Assembly: GCA_947384055.1 (NCBI GenBank)
Contig: CANDFO010000074.1
Span: 1-10,992 of the forward strand
Source of the DNA: an uncultured Flavonifractor sp.
GTDB taxonomy: Bacteria > Bacillota > Clostridia > Oscillospirales > Oscillospiraceae
Reading direction: 5' to 3'
DNA length: 10,992 nt
The notes beneath the pieces were generated by a model. That model worked only from the letters and a program-made list of their open reading frames with translations. It was not told the DNA's origin and did not search any database. The first letter of the stretch is position 1. Each line of letters begins with the position of its first letter. A program made the position numbers and the translations under genes. Positions 1 to 6,567 of the stretch are shown here, in pieces.

Positions 1-1494
1 CCCGAGGACGACCCCCGCAACCCCGCCACCATCGCCGACAATGTGGGCGACAACGTGGGCGACGTGGCCGGCATGGGCGCGGACCTCTATGAGTCCTACG
101 TAGGCTCCATACTGGCCACCTTTGCCCTGGGCGCTTCGGCCTATGCCGCCGACGGGCTTACCTGGAACGCCATGCTTCTGCCGCTGATTATCGCCGTGGT
201 GGGCGTGCTGTGTTCGGTGCTGGGCACCTTCCTGATCCGCACCAAGGAGGACGCCACCCAAAAGTCCCTGCTGGCCACCCTGCGCAAGGGCACCTATACC
301 GCCGCGCTGCTGGCCGCCGTCATCGCCGCCCCTGTCACCTACTTCATCATGGGCTCCTGGGGTCCCTACATCGCGATTGTAGCCGGGCTGATCGCCGGCT
401 GTGCCATCGGCTATTTTACCGAATACTACACCTCTGACACCTATAAGCCCACTCAGGGGCTGGCCGCCGCCACCGAGACCGGCGCCGCCACCACCATCAT
501 CGGCGGCATCTCCCTGGGCATGCTCTCCACCGCCGCTCCCATCCTGATTATCGGCGTGGCAATTATTGTCTCCTTCGTAGCGGCGGGCGGCTCCCTGACC
601 ACCGGAGCGGCCAATTACGCGGAGCTGTTCTCCAAGGGCCTCTATGGAATCGGCATTGCCGCCGTGGGCATGCTCTCCACCCTGGGCATCACTCTGGCTA
701 CCGACGCCTACGGCCCCGTGGCTGACAACGCCGGCGGCATCGCCGAGATGAGCGGTCTGGGCGAAGAGGTCCGCAACCGCACCGACGCGCTGGACTCCCT
801 GGGCAATACCACCGCCGCCACCGGCAAAGGCTTTGCCATCGGCTCCGCCGCCCTGACCGCATTGGCCCTGCTGGTATCCTATGTGGATGTGGTCAAAACC
901 AAGGTGGCCTACACCCTGGATCTGGCCCTGACCAATCCCGCGGTGCTGGTGGGCATCTTTGTGGGCGCCATGCTGACCTTTGTGTTCGCGGCGCTGACCA
1001 TGAGCGGCGTGCAGCGGGCCGCCCAGTCCATTGTTGTGGAGGTCCGCCGCCAGTTCCGGGAGATTTCCGGCATTATGGAGGGCAAGGCCGACCCCGACTA
1101 TGCGTCCTGCGTGGACCTGTGCACCAAGGGCGCGTTGCGTGAAATGGTGGTGCCCTCCCTGCTGGCCATTGTGGTGCCTGTCATCGTGGGCCTGATTCTG
1201 GGGCCTGAGGCCGTGGTGGGACTGCTGGGCGGCGTAACCGTCACCGGATTCGTGGTAGCCGTGTTCATGTCCAACGCCGGCGGCGCCTGGGACAATGCTA
1301 AAAAGTATATTGAGGCCGGACACCACGGCGGCAAGGGCTCTGACTGCCACAAGGCCGCCGTCATCGGCGACACCGTGGGCGACCCCTTCAAGGATACCTC
1401 CGGTCCCTCTCTGAATATTTTGATCAAGCTCTGCTCCACCGTGTCCATCGTATTTTCCGGGCTGGTCGTCACTGTGAGCTCTTTCCTGCTGTAA
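1..1494 (+). CDS. hppA: Membrane-bound K+-dependent, probably Na+-pumping pyrophosphatase (5' partial)
   Basis: Integral membrane pyrophosphatase that couples hydrolysis of cytoplasmic PPi to outward cation pumping. The reading frame is open from base 1, so the N-terminus, including the usual DVGADLVGK motif, lies outside the window; 497 residues remain of a family norm near 650-700. Seen directly: the PPi/Mg-binding stretch beginning EDDPRNP and running to DNVGDNVGD (bases 4-66), many hydrophobic helices, and the C-terminal block with DNAKKYIE and GDTVGDPFKDTSGPS (about 1290-1413). In GNTTAATGKG the residue coded at 814-816 is Ala and that at 823-825 is Gly; K+-independent members have Lys and Thr there, so this one should need K+. 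The Glu coded at 91-93 in DLYESY occupies the position used by Na+-pumping relatives, whereas plant H+ pumps have it one helix turn later. Na+ transport is therefore likely but not proven, and dual Na+/H+ pumping cannot be judged from this fragment. Confidence 0.96.
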   Translation, partial: PEDDPRNPATIADNVGDNVGDVAGMGADLYESYVGSILATFALGASAYAADGLTWNAMLLPLIIAVVGVLCSVLGTFLIRTKEDATQKSLLATLRKGTYTAALLAAVIAAPVTYFIMGSWGPYIAIVAGLIAGCAIGYFTEYYTSDTYKPTQGLAAATETGAATTIIGGISLGMLSTAAPILIIGVAIIVSFVAAGGSLTTGAANYAELFSKGLYGIGIAAVGMLSTLGITLATDAYGPVADNAGGIAEMSGLGEEVRNRTDALDSLGNTTAATGKGFAIGSAALTALALLVSYVDVVKTKVAYTLDLALTNPAVLVGIFVGAMLTFVFAALTMSGVQRAAQSIVVEVRRQFREISGIMEGKADPDYASCVDLCTKGALREMVVPSLLAIVVPVIVGLILGPEAVVGLLGGVTVTGFVVAVFMSNAGGAWDNAKKYIEAGHHGGKGSDCHKAAVIGDTVGDPFKDTSGPSLNILIKLCSTVSIVFSGLVVTVSSFLL

Positions 1495-1544
1495 TTTCTC
1501 CTCGAACAGCTGTTTTTACAGACAAAAGCGTGGTGACATACAGA

Positions 1545-1580
1545 GAAGCCGCGGGCGGATACAATTCCGCCCGCGGCTTC
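1545..1580. terminator. Perfect stem-loop between convergent hppA and anti-sigma genes
   Basis: GAAGCCGCGGGCGGA (1545-1559) pairs perfectly with 1566-1580 around a 6-base loop TACAAT. It lies 50 bp after the hppA stop and 56 bp beyond the anti-sigma stop on the other strand, where a shared bidirectional terminator is expected. Neither side has a clear T-tract after the stem, so it is not a textbook intrinsic terminator; it may act with Rho or protect 3' ends. A short AACAGCTGTT palindrome running into T5 (1505-1517) is a second, weak candidate for hppA. The rest of 1495-1636 holds nothing else I can recognise. Confidence 0.6.
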
Positions 1581-1636
1581 AAAGCGTCTAAAGAGCCTCG
1601 CAGGGTTCCCGCCAATCAATCAGACCGCCCGCTCGC

Positions 1637-3043
1637 TTATGTCAGCGCAAAGGAGAGGGGCTGGGGATACTCCGTCCGGCGGGAGAAATACAGTCCTACA
1701 TCCACGGTACTCCAGGCCCAGTCCCTGAGATAGATAACTTCGGTAAAGTGGGTGTTCCCCAGCGTTTCCTGCCGGCGGGCTTCCCCGGCAAAATCGGGAA
1801 GGCCGTTAATGGTGCTGTATCCCATAATCTCAAATCTGGCGCCGTCGGGGGCATAGTATCCGTCGTAAAAAAGCTGATAGTGTATGTGGAAGTCCTCGGT
1901 GGAGCCCCGGCCCAGAGGAGCGGTGAGGCCCACCGCAATGTCGCCGTTCTCCCGGCCTACCAGGGCGGTAACGCCCTCCGGCAGAGGCCCCAGAGCTTCC
2001 CCGGTCTCCAGGTCAATGGTCACGCGCTCTCTGCCCTTTTCCATCCAGACGGCGTTGGTGATATGGAGTGTCAGATGCTCCGGCTCCTGAAAATAGGGAC
2101 TCTCGAACCAATAGGAATTTCCGATGGACAGCACCCCGCTGGCGGAGCCGCGCTCGTAGCGGTTCCCATTCTCATCCTCCAGATAGTACTCCAAAGTCCG
2201 AAGGGTATCCGGATTGTTTTCGTCCGCCTCCAGAACAAACCTGGCGAAGGTGGGGTACAGGTCCAGGCTGGCGATATAAAACCGGTTGCCCTCCAGCTCA
2301 ATCCAGCGGTCCACCGGCAGGCTCCTGCTCTGCCCCAGAAGAGCCCGGTCCACGGGCACGTCGAAGGTAACGGCGGCATCCCGCTCCCTTCCGCCCTCTT
2401 CCCGGCCCTGAGCGGAAGTGGGGGCGGGGGCAGGGGCGGAGCCGTCGTGCCCCCGATGCAGCTCCACCTGGCAGGTCAGGTGGAGCACCTCCGGAAACAC
2501 AAATACGTCCGGGTCTATGGCGATGGTAAAGAGGGTCGTCAGCTCTCCCGGCACAATGGAGTGAGACGTCATGCTGCATCCCCTTATCTCACCCCCGCCG
2601 TCGGGGGGCAGATCGGGCAGAACCATGCAGCGCTCCACCTCCTCCGGGGCCTCCACCCGGCCGAAGAACACAATCTGCCCCCCGTCCAGCATCATATATT
2701 CCAGCTCCACGGTGACGCCGTTGTCCGTTCCGCTCTGGCCGATGGTCTGAACATAGCCGTGGTCCACCGCGGAGGACAGCGAGTGGGAGAAGGACACGGC
2801 GGCGGCCAGCTCCCGCAGGATGGGGATGCCCTCACAGGCGGCGGCAAAGGGACCGGATACATTCACCAGCATGACAAACAGGGCGAATACGGCGGCCGCC
2901 CCCCCGAAGGATGCGCCCCAGGTCCGCCGACGCCGGCGTTCCCGCCTCAGTCTGGTCTGAGCCCGGCGGACGGAGCCGTCCAAGGCTGCCGGAGTCTCCT
3001 CCAGGGCGGCTTTCAGCGCCCGGTATTCTTCCATGCGCTCCAT
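1637..3043 (-). CDS. Membrane anti-sigma factor, DUF4179-like, with large extracytoplasmic domain
   Basis: Probable regulator of the sigma factor encoded just upstream. From the chosen start: residues 1-40 are a charged cytoplasmic part ending in an Arg cluster (RRERRRRR); about 44-62 form one hydrophobic transmembrane segment (AAAVFALFVMLVNV); about 400 residues follow outside the membrane. The segment after the helix (GIPILREL, then DNGVTVELEYMMLDGGQIVFFGRVE) resembles DUF4179 proteins of Firmicutes. A Pro/Ala/Gly/Arg-rich linker near residues 200-225 separates it from a second beta-rich half that I cannot name; DUF5643 often follows DUF4179. Start choice: AGGAGG (3056-3051, minus) lies 7 bases before ATG 3043 but only 1 base before ATG 3049, so 3043 is preferred; 3049 would add Met-Asn. 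The sigma stop and ATG 3049 overlap as ATGA, which implies translational coupling. The sensed signal is unknown. Confidence 0.85.
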   Translation of the reverse strand: MERMEEYRALKAALEETPAALDGSVRRAQTRLRRERRRRRTWGASFGGAAAVFALFVMLVNVSGPFAAACEGIPILRELAAAVSFSHSLSSAVDHGYVQTIGQSGTDNGVTVELEYMMLDGGQIVFFGRVEAPEEVERCMVLPDLPPDGGGEIRGCSMTSHSIVPGELTTLFTIAIDPDVFVFPEVLHLTCQVELHRGHDGSAPAPAPTSAQGREEGGRERDAAVTFDVPVDRALLGQSRSLPVDRWIELEGNRFYIASLDLYPTFARFVLEADENNPDTLRTLEYYLEDENGNRYERGSASGVLSIGNSYWFESPYFQEPEHLTLHITNAVWMEKGRERVTIDLETGEALGPLPEGVTALVGRENGDIAVGLTAPLGRGSTEDFHIHYQLFYDGYYAPDGARFEIMGYSTINGLPDFAGEARRQETLGNTHFTEVIYLRDWAWSTVDVGLYFSRRTEYPQPLSFALT

Positions 3044-3045
3044 GT

Positions 3046-3510
3046 TCATTCCTCCTCTCGCAGCTCCAGCCGCAGCAGGGACAGAGCCCTGCGCTGGCGG
3101 GTGGATACGGTGCCCGGCGGGATATCCAGGGTCTGGGCGGTCTCAGCCAGGGTCAGACCGGTGAAGTAGCGCAGCGCTACCACGTCCCGCAGCTCCCGGG
3201 GCAGACGGCGGACGGCCTCCCGCAGGGGCAGGGCGTCGAACTGCTCCACAGCGGTCTCCGGGAGCTCCTCCACCGCGACCTCCCGCTTCCGGCGGCGGAG
3301 CTCCTCCTTGCATACATTGATCAGAATCCGGGTGAGCCAGGTGGCGAAATAGTCCGGCTCCCGGAGCTTTTTGCAGGCCCGCAGCCCCCGGTAGACCGCC
3401 TCGTCTACCGCGTCCACCGCCGCGGCCTCGCTGTCCAGGTACAGGCAGGCGGTGCGGTAGAGCCGCGCGTTCACAGCGCCGGCCCGGACAGCATATTCCT
3501 CTTCGCACAA
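3046..3510 (-). CDS. ECF-type RNA polymerase sigma factor
   Basis: A 154-residue sigma-70 family protein with only regions 2 and 4, the ECF plan, slightly short for the group (usually 160-190). Region 2 covers about residues 10-75 and includes YFATWLTRILINVCKEELRRRKR, here split by its helix pattern into the core-binding and -10-binding parts. A short acidic linker (VAVEELPE) follows, then region 4 with LPRELRDVVALRYF and the helix-turn-helix around 119-146 (LAETAQTLDIPPGTVSTR). The start is TTG at 3510-3508: AGGAGG (3525-3520) sits 9 bases upstream and no ATG near the N-terminus fits. The gene overlaps the anti-sigma gene at the ATGA, the normal layout of a sigma/anti-sigma operon. It is probably self-activating through the promoter candidate at 3561-3588. 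The regulon is unknown. Confidence 0.9.
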   Translation of the reverse strand: MCEEEYAVRAGAVNARLYRTACLYLDSEAAAVDAVDEAVYRGLRACKKLREPDYFATWLTRILINVCKEELRRRKREVAVEELPETAVEQFDALPLREAVRRLPRELRDVVALRYFTGLTLAETAQTLDIPPGTVSTRQRRALSLLRLELREEE

Positions 3511-3560
3511 GGGTCTCTCCCTCCTTTCTGACCATTAGATGAAGTTGACGGCCGGTTTCA

Positions 3561-3588
3561 TTTCGACCATTGAAAAAAAAACGGTTCC
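3561..3588 (-). promoter_or_regulatory. Candidate ECF-type promoter for the sigma/anti-sigma operon
   Basis: Reading on the minus strand, GGAACC (3588-3583) is followed after 16 bases by TCGAAA (3566-3561), and the spacer contains nine T in a row (3581-3573). Known ECF promoters of Bacillus have an AAC-containing -35 box, a spacer near 16, a CG-starting -10 box and often a T-tract just after the -35 box. All these traits are present, although the -10 box is not the usual CGTC. The predicted start would leave a leader of about 45 bases before the TTG codon. This is a pattern match only. Confidence 0.4.
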
Positions 3589-3598
3589 ATTATATAAT
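3570..3598 (+). promoter_or_regulatory. Sigma-A-like promoter P1 for the mutY cluster
   Basis: TTGAAA (3570-3575), a 17-base spacer containing an A-tract, then a consensus TATAAT (3593-3598). Transcription would start near 3605 and give a leader of about 120 bases before mutY. Five of six and six of six consensus matches with ideal spacing make this the best housekeeping promoter in the window. It lies directly over the ECF-like promoter candidate on the other strand. Confidence 0.7.
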
Positions 3599-3639
3599 AC
3601 CTGACAGGAAACGGCACACCCCAGAGGGCCAGGCCCTGT

Positions 3640-3669
3640 TTGACAATGGACACGCTGACATTTTTTAAA
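3640..3669 (+). promoter_or_regulatory. Possible second promoter P2 for mutY
   Basis: A consensus TTGACA (3640-3645) is followed after 18 bases by TTTAAA (3664-3669), a four-of-six match to TATAAT. It would start transcription near 3676, giving a leader of about 50 bases. It is weaker than P1 and may be secondary or chance. The rest of the 3511-3725 gap contains no gene I can support. Confidence 0.35.
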
Positions 3670-3725
3670 CAAGGACCAATCCTCTGTCCGGCGATGAATA
3701 CAGGTTTCCGCTTGGGGGTATCTCT

Positions 3726-4751
3726 TTGGAGCCGCTGGAACAGCTTCCCATCCCGCTTCTGCGGTGGTACTACGAAAATGCCAGGGTCCTGCCCTGGCGG
3801 AGCGACCCCACGCCTTACCACGTGTGGGTATCGGAGATCATGCTCCAGCAGACCCGCGTAGCGGCGGTGCTGGAGTACTACCGCCGGTTTATGGAGGCCC
3901 TGCCCCGGGTGGAGGACCTGGCGGCGGTGGAAGAGGACCGTCTGATGAAGCTGTGGCAGGGGCTGGGCTATTATAACCGGGCCCGCAGCCTTCAAAAAGC
4001 CGCCCGGCAGATTGTCTGCGAACGGGATGGGCGCTTTCCCGATACCTACGGGGAACTGCTGGAGCTGGCGGGAGTGGGCGAGTACACGGCGGGGGCTGTC
4101 GCCTCCATCGCCTTCGGCGTTCCGGTTCCGGCGGTGGACGGCAACGTCCTTCGGGTCACGGCCCGGCTCACCGGAGACGGCGGGGATATCACAAAGCCCC
4201 AGACCCGGGCCAGGGTCCGTCAGGCGCTCCAGGCGGTGATGCCCCGGAAGGCCCCGGGAGATTTCAATCAGGCGCTGATGGAGCTGGGGGCCACGGTGTG
4301 CCTGCCCAACGGCGCGCCGGCCTGCGGCCGCTGTCCCGCCCGGGAGTTTTGTACCGCCCTCCGGCAGGACCGGGTGGGGGAGCTTCCTGTAAAAGCGCCC
4401 AAGGCCGGGCGGCGCATTGAGGAGCGAACGGTGTTTTTGCTGTTCTGCCGGGGCAGAGTGGCCCTCCGCCGCCGGGAGAGCCGGGGGCTGCTGGCGGGCC
4501 TGTGGGAGTATCCCAACGAGCGCTCCCCCGCCCCCTGCCCTGTGGAGGTCCGCGCCCTGGAGGACGGTCCCGCGGGGAAACACATCTTCACCCATATCGA
4601 GTGGCGTATGACCAGCCTGGCGGGGGAGGTGTCCGGTCCCGCCCTGCCCGGGGGCTGGGTATGGGCCGGACGGGAGGAGCTGCAAAGCCGGTATGCCGTG
4701 CCCAACGCCTTCCGGTCCTTTGCGGCGTATGTGCAGGCCCGGATTACATAG
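3726..4751 (+). CDS. mutY: A/G-specific adenine DNA glycosylase MutY
   Basis: Removes adenine mispaired with 8-oxoguanine, guarding against G:C to T:A mutations. 341 residues, a normal length. The catalytic domain shows Glu37 in SEIMLQQT, the helix-hairpin-helix around LAGVGEYTAGAV (114-125) and catalytic Asp138 in VDGNV, the same numbers as in E. coli MutY. The [4Fe-4S] loop has Cys192, 200, 203 and 209; the first spacing is seven residues where E. coli has six, a variant I believe is common in clostridia. The C-terminal domain (about 225-341) is the NUDIX-like 8-oxoG reader, with GLLAGLWEYPN and HIFTHIEW. The start is TTG 3726, placed by a GGGGG ribosome-binding run (3714-3718) 7 bases upstream and by the E. 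coli-like N-terminal length; no ATG or GTG is in frame nearby. First gene of the rightward cluster. Confidence 0.97.
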   Translation: MEPLEQLPIPLLRWYYENARVLPWRSDPTPYHVWVSEIMLQQTRVAAVLEYYRRFMEALPRVEDLAAVEEDRLMKLWQGLGYYNRARSLQKAARQIVCERDGRFPDTYGELLELAGVGEYTAGAVASIAFGVPVPAVDGNVLRVTARLTGDGGDITKPQTRARVRQALQAVMPRKAPGDFNQALMELGATVCLPNGAPACGRCPAREFCTALRQDRVGELPVKAPKAGRRIEERTVFLLFCRGRVALRRRESRGLLAGLWEYPNERSPAPCPVEVRALEDGPAGKHIFTHIEWRMTSLAGEVSGPALPGGWVWAGREELQSRYAVPNAFRSFAAYVQARIT

Positions 4752-4817
4752 AACGCTTTCCCGGCATACGGGGAAACTCCCGCCGGGCCGCATCAGAACA
4801 ACCAGGAGGACAGATCA

Positions 4818-5399
4818 ATGGCAAAGCTGTATTTCCGCTACGGCGTCATGGGCTCCAGCAAAACCGCCAACGCCCTGATGGTCCGTTATAATTATGAGGA
4901 GCGGGGCCAGGAGGCCCTTTTGGTAAAGCCCGCGGTGGACCAGCGGGACGGGGCCCGGTTTGTGGCCTCCCGCGCGGGGCTGAGCAATCCCTGCATCTAT
5001 TTTTCCGACCTGATGGGGATGACGCCGGAGGAGCTCAGACCCTACGCCTGCGTGATTGTGGACGAGGCCCAGTTCCTCACCCGGGAGGAGGTGCGCTATC
5101 TCACCGGGCTGGTGGACGACTGCAATGTGCCCGTCATCTGCTACGGCCTGCGCACCGACTTTAAGGGCGACCTGTTTCCCGGCTCCGCGGAGCTGCTGGC
5201 CTGCGCGGACATCATCGAGGAGGTCAAGACCATCTGCTGGTGCGGCCGCAAGGCCACCTGCAACGCCCGCTTCGACCAGCAGGGCCGGGTCCTGAAGGAG
5301 GGCGCGCAGGTGGTGCTGGGGGCCAACGACCGGTATATCGGCCTGTGCCGGAAGCACTGGAAAGAGGGAAACCTGGGAAATCAGGGCGAACAGCAATAG
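4818..5399 (+). CDS. tdk: Thymidine kinase, type II
   Basis: Phosphorylates thymidine to dTMP with ATP, for salvage of pyrimidine deoxynucleosides. 193 residues, normal for the TK1-like type II family. Seen: P-loop GVMGSSKT (9-16), the Walker B/catalytic motif VDEAQF with Asp82 and Glu83, the phosphate-binding stretch YGLRTDFKGDLFPGS (109-123), a structural zinc site made from Cys140-Trp-Cys142-Gly and Cys177-Arg-Lys-His180, and the substrate lasso between the two zinc halves ending in GANDRYIG. The ATG start is backed by AGGAGG (4804-4809) with 8 bases of spacing. It follows mutY by 66 bp and precedes era by 30 bp with no clear promoter or terminator between, so it probably shares their transcript. 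The short tail after His180 is poorly conserved, as is usual. Confidence 0.97.
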   Translation: MAKLYFRYGVMGSSKTANALMVRYNYEERGQEALLVKPAVDQRDGARFVASRAGLSNPCIYFSDLMGMTPEELRPYACVIVDEAQFLTREEVRYLTGLVDDCNVPVICYGLRTDFKGDLFPGSAELLACADIIEEVKTICWCGRKATCNARFDQQGRVLKEGAQVVLGANDRYIGLCRKHWKEGNLGNQGEQQ

Positions 5400-5429
5400 A
5401 ATGCTAAAAGAATGGAGATATAAACCGGT

Positions 5430-6323
5430 ATGGAGATCAAACGGTCTGGCATGATAAGCGTGGTGGGACGGCCCAACGTGGGCAAGTCCACCCTGATCAA
5501 TTCCCTGGTGGGGGAAAAGGTGGCCATTGTCACCGATAAGCCCCAGACCACCCGCAACCGCATCTGCGCCATCGTGGAGCGGGGGGAGAGCCAGTTTGTG
5601 CTGATGGACACCCCCGGGCTCCACCGGGCGCGGACCCGGCTGGGCGACTATATGGTGGGGGTCGTCCGCCAGAGCGTGGCGGATGTGGACGCGGTCATGC
5701 TGCTGGTGGAGCCAGTGCCGAACATCGGCGGGCCGGAGGCCGAGCTGATCGCCCGGATCAAGGAGCTGAACGTGCCGGCGGTTCTGGCGGTCAACAAGAT
5801 TGACCGGGTGAAGAAGGAGCGGCTGCTGGAGGTAATGCGGCTGTACGGACAGGCCCACAGCTTCGCCGCCATTGTGCCCGTCTCCGCCATGCTGGAGGAG
5901 GGGCTGGAGGAGCTGCTGGACGCGGTGGGGGAATTTCTGCCGGAGGGCCCCCGGCTCTTTCCCGAGGACATGGTTACGGACCAGCCTGAACGCCAGATCT
6001 GCGCGGAGCTCATCCGGGAGAAGCTGTTGATATGCCTGGACAAGGAGATTCCCCACGGTACCGCCGTGGAGATTACAAGATTTTCCGAGCGGGAGGACGG
6101 CGTAGTCTGCCTGGACGCCGTGATCTACTGCGAGAAGGCCAGCCATAAGGGAATCATCATCGGCAAAGGGGGCGCCCGGCTGAAAAAGATCGGCGCTCTG
6201 GCCCGAATGGACATGGAGTATTTTCTGGACGCAAAGGTTTTTTTGCAGACCTGGGTAAAAGTAAAGGAGAACTGGCGGGACAACGTCGGACTTATCCGGA
6301 ACTTCGGCTACCGGGACGACTGA
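5430..6323 (+). CDS. era: GTPase Era, 16S rRNA/30S assembly factor
   Basis: Essential GTPase that binds the 3' end of 16S rRNA and helps mature the 30S subunit. 297 residues, a normal length. GTPase motifs in order: G1 GRPNVGKS (13-20), G2 region with PQTTRN (38-43), G3 DTPG (60-63), G4 NKID (122-125), G5 SAM (152-154). The C-terminal RNA-binding KH domain carries IIIGKGG (242-248) and the closing LQTWVKVKENWRDN. Start: ATG 5430 gives the usual Era N-terminus, although the GGAG at 5414-5417 is 12 bases away, a loose spacing; Met8 (5451) is the only near alternative and has no better site. The next genes are yqzL and recO, the order known from Bacillus. Confidence 0.98.
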   Translation: MEIKRSGMISVVGRPNVGKSTLINSLVGEKVAIVTDKPQTTRNRICAIVERGESQFVLMDTPGLHRARTRLGDYMVGVVRQSVADVDAVMLLVEPVPNIGGPEAELIARIKELNVPAVLAVNKIDRVKKERLLEVMRLYGQAHSFAAIVPVSAMLEEGLEELLDAVGEFLPEGPRLFPEDMVTDQPERQICAELIREKLLICLDKEIPHGTAVEITRFSEREDGVVCLDAVIYCEKASHKGIIIGKGGARLKKIGALARMDMEYFLDAKVFLQTWVKVKENWRDNVGLIRNFGYRDD

Positions 6324-6389
6324 TGCAAAATATTGCCGCTCATAAACCCCGCGCGGACGGTCAAGCTAATTCCAAAGGGGGAATGCGGC

Positions 6390-6506
6390 ATGGACAGCGC
6401 ACAGCTGTGGCAGTTGTTTCTGGCCAGCGGACTGCCGGAGGCCTACAGCCTCTACCGTCTGCTGCGGGCGGAGGAGGAGCAGGCGGAAGAGGAGCTGCCG
6501 GCCTGA
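6390..6506 (+). CDS. yqzL: YqzL-like small protein (38 aa)
   Basis: A 38-codon reading frame, easily missed because of its size, between era and recO. It begins MDSAQLWQLFLASGLPEAY and ends in an acidic tail (EEEQAEEELPA). The W-x2-F-x2-(S/T)G-x3-AY-x-LY pattern matches what I recall of the YqzL family from Bacillus (W-x2-F-x2-TG-x3-TYLLFK), and yqzL sits in exactly this position between era and recO in Bacillus. A ribosome-binding run GGGGG (6377-6381) lies 8 bases before the ATG. The function of YqzL is not known to me; no membrane segment or signal peptide is visible. It is 66 bp after era and 52 bp before recO, probably co-transcribed. A longer frame at 6323-6562 overlaps it out of register but lacks both the ribosome-binding site and the family pattern. 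Confidence 0.8.
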   Translation: MDSAQLWQLFLASGLPEAYSLYRLLRAEEEQAEEELPA

Positions 6507-6567
6507 GCGTCCGCTCAGAATCTCCCCAAATGCGCCGGGATATTGTAAGCGGGAGCGGGTGAACCAA

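Noticed and set aside
1748..3169. Plus-strand open frame of 473 codons opposite the anti-sigma gene
   Set aside because: The minus-strand protein has a membrane segment, a family-like domain, a ribosome-binding site and a coupled sigma gene; the plus-strand product is Gly/Pro/His-rich with no recognisable domain.
3624..3637. Short AGGG/CCCT hairpin in the mutY leader as a possible attenuator or riboswitch
   Set aside because: Only four pairs, no T-tract and no known riboswitch core.
3694..3861. ATG-initiated frame overlapping the mutY start
   Set aside because: It is out of frame with MutY and gives no known sequence; the TTG at 3726 gives the correct MutY N-terminus.
3558..4793. Minus-strand open frame of 411 codons opposite mutY
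   Set aside because: Fully antisense to MutY, with no motif and with unlikely composition.
4815..6146. Minus-strand open frame of 443 codons opposite tdk and era
   Set aside because: Spans two well-supported genes on the other strand; its His/Gln/Gly/Leu-rich composition is that of an antisense artefact.
6323..6562. 79-codon frame across the era-recO gap
   Set aside because: Overlaps the yqzL-like gene in another register, has no ribosome-binding site and a Gly/Ala/Arg-rich sequence without family resemblance.
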